Shown: one piece after another, positions 13,577-18,696 of the stretch
Layout: each line of letters opens with the position of its first letter
How positions within the stretch are numbered: position 1 is the stretch's first letter
Made by a program: the position numbers and the translations under genes
Origin: Clostridiales bacterium
GTDB lineage: Bacteria > Bacillota > Clostridia > Oscillospirales > Butyricicoccaceae
Length of the DNA stretch: 18,696 bases
Reading direction: 5' to 3'
NCBI GenBank assembly: GCA_026419635.1
Contig: JANZZB010000011.1
Coordinates: forward strand, 1-18,696
The notes under the pieces: generated by a model
The model's database searches: none
Seen by the model: the letters and a program-made list of their open reading frames with translations, nothing else
Told to the model about the DNA's origin: nothing

Positions 13577-14014
13577 TTAAATCTTGTTAAGAATCAGGAT
13601 CGAAATCAGAACGCCGTAGAGAGAAATAGCTTCTGCAAGAGCAACGAAAATCAATGCTTTACCAAACAGGCTTCCATCTTCCGAAATTGATCCGAGAGCT
13701 GCTGTTGAAGCAGATGCAACGGCAATACCAGAACCGATACAGGAGCCTGTTGTAACAAGGCCCGCGCCAATAAAGGCAAGTCCGGCTGCAATACCGGTCG
13801 GAGCAGCTGTGGCACCCGCAGCGGCAGCGTCAGCAGCAATTGCGGGGGAGCCGGTCATGGATACGATCGCCATTACAGCGATAACTCCGAAAAACGAGGT
13901 AATACCAGCAAAAAGAATTTTTTGAGCTCTTTTTTTGGTGGAAACAGGCTTGATTTTTGAATAAACGACAGGGGCTACCATAGCAAAGATTGCTAAAATT
14001 GTTAGATACAACAC
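13577..14014 (-). CDS. ntpK: V/A-type ATPase subunit K (ion-carrying ring proteolipid)
   Basis: Subunit K oligomerises into the membrane ring that carries H+ or Na+. From the GTG at 14014 it has 145 residues and four hydrophobic segments: ~1-20, ~33-53, ~75-105 and ~118-142. The last two form the ion-binding hairpin, a glycine-rich helix (GLAFIGAGLVTTGSCIGSG), the loop SEDGSLFGKA, and a helix ALAEAISLYG with the ion-binding Glu128. It resembles single-hairpin A-type proteolipids plus two extra N-terminal helices and an Ala-rich linker. The first GTG (14029) lies inside the Shine-Dalgarno GGAGG that serves the GTG at 14014 (spacer 8), so the latter was chosen. Subunit I ends immediately upstream. 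Confidence 0.92.
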   Translation of the reverse strand: MLYLTILAIFAMVAPVVYSKIKPVSTKKRAQKILFAGITSFFGVIAVMAIVSMTGSPAIAADAAAAGATAAPTGIAAGLAFIGAGLVTTGSCIGSGIAVASASTAALGSISEDGSLFGKALIFVALAEAISLYGVLISILILNKI

Positions 14015-14029
14015 AGGAAAAACCTCCAC

Positions 14030-15952
14030 TCATTTGTTAATATTGTTTTTGTAATTTATTTCAAAAGGCTTGTATTTGTAGCCGTTGCCTGTGTAAAAGC
14101 GGGAAAACATTTCGTAGAAATTCAGCCTCATAACCTGTATGCCGACGATCATGCCCTCGAGTAACATGACAAACGCGTTACCAAATATAAGGACGAAAAT
14201 GTTTTTAGAACCGCCGGAAAGGGATGCGAGTGTGTAAACTGCCATCATCATAATTGCGTGATTTAGCGCAAACATACCGACACGGACGAATGAAATCGTA
14301 TTAGTCAAAAACGATAGAATTACGTCGAACAGTTCAATTAAATTTACCATTATAAATTCACTTTTGCTTTCAGGAACCCATTTTTCGCGATGGCGGACGA
14401 AATGGGCAAGGGGCTCTTTTAAGAAAATGATAATAAGCGGAAGAACGATAAGGAAAAGGATAAACCATTCGGATACAAGTTCTTTATGGCCCATAAGATA
14501 AGCGATTGCCCCAACAAGGATAGCCCAGTAAAGCACGAATCCTGCAAGGCCGTTTGATGAAAAGAATATTTTTTCGGGATCTTTTTGGTGTACGCCGTTG
14601 ATCATATTTGTAATAATTGATATGGTAATCATGATGACTCCGATCAGTACTCCGCCGATCAAAGTTCTGTTAATGTTGCTTGAACTTTCAATGACATGAA
14701 AACCATGCAAGAGCTCTTCGCTTCCAAACACACTTCCGTAGAATATACCAAACAGAGTGCTTGATACGCCTGCGTATGCGATAATACGACCCAATTTAAT
14801 CCCTTTTAATTTATCCAGCAGGATTCCGGCAAGAAGCAACACGAATCCTTGACCGATATCACCAAACATAACACCGAACATAAGGGTATAACAAATAGCC
14901 ATTAAAGGGGTGGGGTCAAGTTCCCGGTAATTCGGCAATCCATACATTTCGACAAAATCCTCAAACGGAGAGAAGATTTTGCGATTTACGAGTTTGGTGG
15001 GAGGGGTATATTCTTCAAAATGATCTAAATCGTCAAATACATACGTAACTTTGTCATGCATTGACAGGCCTTTCGAGATTGGTTCAATCTCGTTATCAGG
15101 TACCCATCCGATCAGATAGAAGCTGTCTTGCGTATGCGATGCAAACTGGCGGATATCATAAGAATCATTTAAATAACGTAGTCTGCTGTAAATAGAGAGA
15201 AAACGATCCGATTCCGACTCTTTTAAAGAAATAAGCGCATGGTCAATTTCGGCTATTCTCTTTTTTGACTCCTCTATCTCTTTTTTCAGGTTTGCGATTG
15301 CTTCGACAGGTGTACCTTTCACTCTTCCGCTGATTCGGATCCGTTCAAAATGGAAGGTTGTAAAAAGAGAATCAATTTTTGTAATAATGGTGCGTGGAGC
15401 AAAATACATACCGTAAACGTAATCGCTCTTTATTGAACTTGGAAAGAAGTAACAGTCTTTGTTTTCTTTAAGATGGATCTCAAGACCACGATACGTTTCA
15501 ACCGGAATTCGGCCGAAACGAAAATGTGCATATGTAAAGTTGAATAAATCTTCAAGGCGGGCGCCTAAATCACCGTAATAAGACAACTGGAGGGTGATTT
15601 GCTCATCCTCAATAATCAGTTTGGAAAGGCGGCCGCGTTCCTCGCGTAGTTCAGTTACGTGGCTTAATAGGTCAGCAAAATATCCTTTTATTTCTTCGTC
15701 CGACTCAGGCGCGTTTGAAAAATCCCTATAGTCGGGTGAAATACCTACGACGTCAGAGAGCGTAATAGATTGTTTTAACAGATCACTGTAAGGATTTTTA
15801 TATTGAAAAGGATATAAGCCTTTTAAATTTTTTGCTACAGAGATCGAATCTTCCGGATGAAAACCTCGTCCTACAAGGCAAGAGGAAACAACATTATCAA
15901 ATTCCTGCAATGGACCAACAATGCTAAGAAGTTTCATGCTGAGTACTGCCAT
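14030..15952 (-). CDS. ntpI: V/A-type ATPase subunit I (membrane stator, a-type subunit)
   Basis: Subunit I provides the ion half-channels next to the K ring and anchors the peripheral stalks. The 640-residue protein has an N-terminal soluble half (1-~310) with coiled-coil stretches such as ANLKKEIEESKKRIAEIDHAL, then a membrane half with about seven or eight hydrophobic segments. Arg557 in SFVRVGMFALNHAI and Arg609 in GIQVMRLNFYEMFSRF match the two arginines important for ion transport in this family. The ATG at 15952 has ACGGAGG close upstream; the 24 codons above it (from 16024) look non-homologous. The stop codon abuts the start region of subunit K. The 105-nt spacer to subunit C is GC-rich and possibly structured. 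Confidence 0.95.
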   Translation of the reverse strand: MAVLSMKLLSIVGPLQEFDNVVSSCLVGRGFHPEDSISVAKNLKGLYPFQYKNPYSDLLKQSITLSDVVGISPDYRDFSNAPESDEEIKGYFADLLSHVTELREERGRLSKLIIEDEQITLQLSYYGDLGARLEDLFNFTYAHFRFGRIPVETYRGLEIHLKENKDCYFFPSSIKSDYVYGMYFAPRTIITKIDSLFTTFHFERIRISGRVKGTPVEAIANLKKEIEESKKRIAEIDHALISLKESESDRFLSIYSRLRYLNDSYDIRQFASHTQDSFYLIGWVPDNEIEPISKGLSMHDKVTYVFDDLDHFEEYTPPTKLVNRKIFSPFEDFVEMYGLPNYRELDPTPLMAICYTLMFGVMFGDIGQGFVLLLAGILLDKLKGIKLGRIIAYAGVSSTLFGIFYGSVFGSEELLHGFHVIESSSNINRTLIGGVLIGVIMITISIITNMINGVHQKDPEKIFFSSNGLAGFVLYWAILVGAIAYLMGHKELVSEWFILFLIVLPLIIIFLKEPLAHFVRHREKWVPESKSEFIMVNLIELFDVILSFLTNTISFVRVGMFALNHAIMMMAVYTLASLSGGSKNIFVLIFGNAFVMLLEGMIVGIQVMRLNFYEMFSRFYTGNGYKYKPFEINYKNNINK

Positions 15953-16057
15953 CCGAGCCTCCGTTTCTCCGCGCTTTACAGGAATAATGTTTGCCCATTG
16001 CCATGCCGGGCGCGGTCCGAACATTGGTAAACCGGGGATGAAATGAACAGATCTCTT

Positions 16058-17095
16058 TTAGGGGAAAAAAATATTTTCGGGTGTAACAGAATAACGCACA
16101 CTTTCAATAATATGAACAAGGTTAGAAATTTCAGCTTTCTTGAGGTTTAGGTAAACAATGCACAAATATATTGACGGTGAAGAATGGAAAATCAGCTTAC
16201 GGCTTTCTGAAACATAATAATCAAACATATATACCATAATATCATTAAGCTTCCGGTTTGCAAAAATTTTCCGATATGGTGAGCGCATAAGCTGAGCTAT
16301 GATATCTTCTTCCATTTCCGCCTCTGAAAGCGAACGCAGAAAATCGTCACTGATCTTATAATTAGAATGAATCATATAGTCAATCAGTTCGCTGGAGGCA
16401 ACCTGAAAGTTCATTTTAAGCCGCAATACTCGAGATATATTTTCAAGGTCAACCTGCGCGCCCAAGAAATCAAGCAGCAATTTACGGGTTTCACCGCTGT
16501 AATTTTTATGGATTACACTGAAGAAAGTATCATAATAAATCTGCCAAAGAACAAGTTCAATTGTATAATAATCGAGGGATTGCTCCACCGTCGGAGCAAG
16601 TCGTGTCAGTGCTCCGTAATACGGGGTGCGGCGTACAGACGTCAATAGATCCTGATACGTTTTTGCACTGTTAAGAGCAGGAAGGGAAATTCGGCTTCGT
16701 TTCGAAAAAGGTTCCGGCAGGTCAACCGAAAAATCTTCAAGCATTCCGAGCGAATAATATCTCAAAAACGAAAGTATAAGATCGATCTCAAACTGTTCTA
16801 TGACAAAGCGTGTTAATCCTTTGTCAGCTGTCGGGATAAAATTCAGCATTCTATCAAATTCGTCCAGAAGGGAACGGCGTAAAACTGCCTCCAGATAACC
16901 GCGATGTGCCGAGAATTCATCTACTTGACTTAACGTCTTTTCCCAACTAGGATGACGTTTTAAGTAAGAAACCACTTCAGCGATAGAATGCATTCCTGTA
17001 AGCCGTTTGTAATCCTCTGTCCGGAGCCGCTTTGAATAGAGTGCCCGAACCTTTGAAAAAAGCCCCGCGTATTTTTGTTCTTCCAGAATACCCAT
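16058..17095 (-). CDS. ntpC: V/A-type ATPase subunit C (AC39/d-type)
   Basis: Subunit C is the funnel-shaped, all-helical protein that connects the central shaft D/F to the top of the K ring. The 345-residue protein starts MGILEEQKYAGLFSKVRALYSKRL and is helical throughout. It contains the repeated family pattern 'LRxxYSLGMLEDF', LVLWQIYYDTFF, then DLENISRVLRLKMNF with a conserved Asn/Arg pair, and the final VYLNLKKAEISNLVHIIE, the typical AC39 ending that contacts the ring. Length is normal. The ATG follows the G/H stop by a single base with only a weak AGGT site, so translation is probably coupled. It sits early in the operon, before I and K. Confidence 0.9.
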   Translation of the reverse strand: MGILEEQKYAGLFSKVRALYSKRLRTEDYKRLTGMHSIAEVVSYLKRHPSWEKTLSQVDEFSAHRGYLEAVLRRSLLDEFDRMLNFIPTADKGLTRFVIEQFEIDLILSFLRYYSLGMLEDFSVDLPEPFSKRSRISLPALNSAKTYQDLLTSVRRTPYYGALTRLAPTVEQSLDYYTIELVLWQIYYDTFFSVIHKNYSGETRKLLLDFLGAQVDLENISRVLRLKMNFQVASSELIDYMIHSNYKISDDFLRSLSEAEMEEDIIAQLMRSPYRKIFANRKLNDIMVYMFDYYVSESRKLIFHSSPSIYLCIVYLNLKKAEISNLVHIIESVRYSVTPENIFFP

Positions 17096-17096
17096 A

Positions 17097-17414
17097 TTAC
17101 TTACCTACAATCGTCCTAAAAAGATCGTCTACCCAACGTTCTCTACTTTGCGAAAAGGTTTCCTCCACTATTTCAAGCTTTTGCTTTAAGTGGGTGTCGA
17201 TCTGCGCAATAGACTCATCACAGGCAACTCTCTCATTTTCGCGCACAATTTCAATGCGTCGGTTTGCGCGGTTTAAGTAGTCTTCTCTGATTTTGTTTTT
17301 ATCGTTCGTGATCATTTCATTCAGATGATTTTTGGCACTGGCGGCCTCTTCTGCGATTTTTTTCGCTTCTTTTTCGGCCTCAATGATTCGGTTGATAATA
17401 TCGAGGTGTTCCAC
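17097..17414 (-). CDS. V/A-type ATPase peripheral-stalk subunit (G/H family), first gene of the operon
   Basis: The 105-residue protein is nearly all charged helix: VEHLDIINRIIEAEKEAKKIAEEAASAKN starts the typical stalk helix, with Glu-Ala-Glu-Lys-Glu-Ala repeats, followed by about 60 more helical residues. It matches the small G/H (NtpF-like in Enterococcus) partners of subunit E. The GTG at 17414 was chosen since it begins the family-like sequence and has a GGTGG site upstream. The frame is open to a TTG at 17501, but that lies upstream of the predicted promoter (17457-17486), so it would not be on the transcript. One base separates its stop from the subunit C start. Confidence 0.8.
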   Translation of the reverse strand: MEHLDIINRIIEAEKEAKKIAEEAASAKNHLNEMITNDKNKIREDYLNRANRRIEIVRENERVACDESIAQIDTHLKQKLEIVEETFSQSRERWVDDLFRTIVGK

Positions 17415-17456
17415 TGTGGCGCCACCGCTTTCATAATTAAAATACGATAATAAAGT

Positions 17457-17486
17457 AGTATAGCAGGATTTGTTAGGGTTTGCCAG
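17457..17486 (-). promoter_or_regulatory. Promoter of the V/A-type ATPase operon
   Basis: On the minus strand CTGGCA (17481-17486) and TATACT (17457-17462) are 18 nt apart. Transcription would begin near 17450, leaving a leader of about 36 nt before the GTG at 17414. Confidence 0.6.
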
Positions 17487-17569
17487 TGCTTTGTATGACA
17501 AATAGTCATAAAAGACATCCCTTTTAATTGAATATTTTTGTATAATTCGACGGATGTGGAGATTGAAGA

Positions 17570-17598
17570 TTGTCTCGAGGAATGTACAGGTGTATAAT
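17570..17598 (+). promoter_or_regulatory. Promoter of the PHP phosphatase gene
   Basis: TTGTCT (17570-17575) and a consensus TATAAT (17593-17598) are 17 nt apart. Transcription would start near 17605, about 30 nt before the TTG start at 17636, divergent from the ATPase operon. Confidence 0.7.
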
Positions 17599-17635
17599 AA
17601 ATAAAATTTTCATAACATTCCGGGAGGGATCTATT

Positions 17636-18457
17636 TTGCAGCTATGCGACATGCACGTACACAGTCAATTCTCCTGCGATGGTGTTTCAGCAATGGAAGA
17701 GATATGCAATTCGGCAATTCAAAAAAACTTATCACATATCGCTTTTACAGAACACTTCGATGTTACGCCAGAGCTGCCGGATGAAAAGTATTATACCGAT
17801 CATGAGAAAGAGCGTTTACTTGAATTCGAAAGGCTTACGAAAAAGAATAAAAAGGAGCTGGACATTCTTTTTGGTATTGAATTGGGACAACCACATCACA
17901 ATCCCGAATCTGCCGTGCGGCTCTTGTCCGAAAATAAATTTGATTTTGTTTTAGGCTCTCTTCATTTTTATAAAAGCCCGACCGGACAATATCATGACGT
18001 ATATTTTGTCGATTACTCCGTCATCAATCCAAGTATTATGTTTAGCAATTATTTTACGGATATGCAATGCATGGTAGAATACGGTGGATTCGATGTAATT
18101 GCACATCTAGATTACCCTTTAAGGGTCCTGAAAGAATATATCGACAGACCGACCATAAAAAATTACAGGGATTTAGTGGATTTAGTGTTAAAAATTGCTG
18201 TAAAAAAGGGAATTGGGCTCGAAATCGGTACACGAGGACTCCTTGACTGGCAGCAGCGCGTTGGCCCGGAAGAGTGGGTTCTAAAGCGTTACCGCGAGCT
18301 TGGGGGGGAAATTATTACGACCGGAAGTGATTCTCACAGCGCCGAAAAAGTCGGCTACGGGATTGAGGAAGCTTGCGCTGCGGCTCAAAGAGCAGGGTTT
18401 TCTTATATAACTTATTTTTCAAAGCGGAAACCAGTTTTCGAGAAAATTGAATTTTAA
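17636..18457 (+). CDS. PHP-domain phosphatase, histidinol-phosphatase (HisJ/HisK) type
   Basis: The 273-residue protein has the full set of PHP metal ligands: DMHVHS with His7 and His9, FTEHFD with His40, GIELG with Glu82, GSLHFY with His110, AHLDYP with His157, and GSDSHS with Asp232 and His234. These bind a trinuclear metal centre that hydrolyses phosphate esters. Its size and motifs match HisJ-type histidinol-phosphatases, which make histidinol in histidine synthesis. No other histidine gene is nearby, so another phosphomonoester is possible. The TTG at 17636 has GGGAGG (17622-17627) with 8-nt spacing; the longer frame from 17570 starts inside the promoter. It lies 33 nt before ispE and may be cotranscribed with it. 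Confidence 0.85.
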   Translation: MQLCDMHVHSQFSCDGVSAMEEICNSAIQKNLSHIAFTEHFDVTPELPDEKYYTDHEKERLLEFERLTKKNKKELDILFGIELGQPHHNPESAVRLLSENKFDFVLGSLHFYKSPTGQYHDVYFVDYSVINPSIMFSNYFTDMQCMVEYGGFDVIAHLDYPLRVLKEYIDRPTIKNYRDLVDLVLKIAVKKGIGLEIGTRGLLDWQQRVGPEEWVLKRYRELGGEIITTGSDSHSAEKVGYGIEEACAAAQRAGFSYITYFSKRKPVFEKIEF

Positions 18458-18490
18458 CAGTTCTTTCTCATATAAAGGATGAGGTGCTTA

Positions 18491-18696
18491 GTGGCAGAAG
18501 TTACACAAAATTCCTATGCTAAAATCAATCTGACACTGGATGTGTTAGAAAAAAGACCGGATTCGTATCACGAAGTCCGGATGATTATGCAAACTGTAAA
18601 ATTAAATGATACGGTTCAAATCTTGACTTCAGACAAACCCGATACGATCGAACTTAAGGCCAATCTTCCATATCTGCCGACCGACAGCCGTAATAT
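18491..18696 (+). CDS. ispE: 4-diphosphocytidyl-2-C-methyl-D-erythritol kinase IspE, N-terminal part; cut by window end
   Basis: IspE phosphorylates 4-diphosphocytidyl-methylerythritol with ATP in the non-mevalonate isoprenoid pathway. The 68 visible residues start MAEVTQNSYAKINLTLDVL, then EKRPDSYHEVRMIMQTVKLND, the diagnostic GHMP-kinase N terminus of IspE (YAKINLxLxVxxKRxDGYHE). Here Gly of the DGYH motif is Ser (DSYH). The ATP-binding glycine-rich loop lies beyond the window. The GTG start is preceded by AAAGGATGAGGTG. The frame is open to the right edge. Confidence 0.93.
   Translation, partial: MAEVTQNSYAKINLTLDVLEKRPDSYHEVRMIMQTVKLNDTVQILTSDKPDTIELKANLPYLPTDSRN

Noticed and set aside
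15953..16024. 24-residue N-terminal extension of subunit I
   Set aside because: The ATG at 15952 has ACGGAGG at good spacing and gives the usual N terminus.
17415..17501. Upstream extension of the G/H stalk subunit to a TTG
   Set aside because: The codon lies upstream of the predicted operon promoter and the residues are not stalk-like.

Overview
The window looks like chromosome from a low-to-moderate G+C Gram-positive anaerobe of the class Clostridia, probably Ruminococcaceae/Oscillospirales-like. This is inferred from strong AGGAGG-type ribosome-binding sites, frequent TTG and GTG starts, an M16 peptidase-lgt junction, an L21 leader before rplU-rpmA-obg, an acetate kinase, and a bacterial V/A-type ATPase operon. 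No tRNA, rRNA, CRISPR array, insertion sequence or phage gene was seen.

Left part (1-4790, + strand): the 3' end of an M16-family peptidase gene, then lgt with an unusual long hydrophilic C-terminal tail, then rplU-rpmA driven by a near-consensus sigma-A promoter and an L21-type leader RNA. The cysteine protease gene prp, often found between rplU and rpmA in Firmicutes, is absent, and L27 lacks the N-terminal extension that Prp removes. After a clear terminator come the GTPase gene obg, a half-size EamA-type transporter and a 53-residue zinc-ribbon protein. A strong hairpin ends this block.

Middle (4828-8428): tmcAL (tRNA-Met cytidine acetate ligase, minus strand) is divergent from ackA (acetate kinase, plus strand); both enzymes consume acetate and ATP. 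A small DUF378 membrane protein gene lies convergent to ackA. About 690 bases (7739-8428) then hold no recognisable gene. They are AT-rich and contain a perfect 30-bp palindrome beside a TATAAT box, a Shine-Dalgarno with a 10-codon ORF, and a separate promoter-terminator pair that could make a small RNA of about 125 nt.

Right part (8429-17490, minus strand): a nine-gene V/A-type ATPase operon read right to left in the order stalk G/H, C, I, K, F, E, A, B, D, with a promoter at about 17457-17486 and a terminator at about 8350-8382. It contains a catalytic A3B3 head, central stalk D/F with C, peripheral stalks E and G/H, stator I and ion-carrying ring K. Several spacers between cistrons are about 100-125 nt long instead of a few bases. 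Those before E and before B share a similar element of about 40 nt that folds as a hairpin with one compensatory base-pair change, which is the most interesting unexplained structure here.

Right end (17570-18696, + strand): a divergent PHP-type phosphatase gene (histidinol-phosphatase-like) with its own promoter, followed by the start of ispE of the non-mevalonate isoprenoid pathway, cut by the window edge.

Several long open frames start too early. Starts were moved to codons with a good Shine-Dalgarno and a family-typical N terminus for rplU, tmcAL, the zinc-ribbon protein, V-ATPase B, E, F, I, K and G/H, and the PHP protein.
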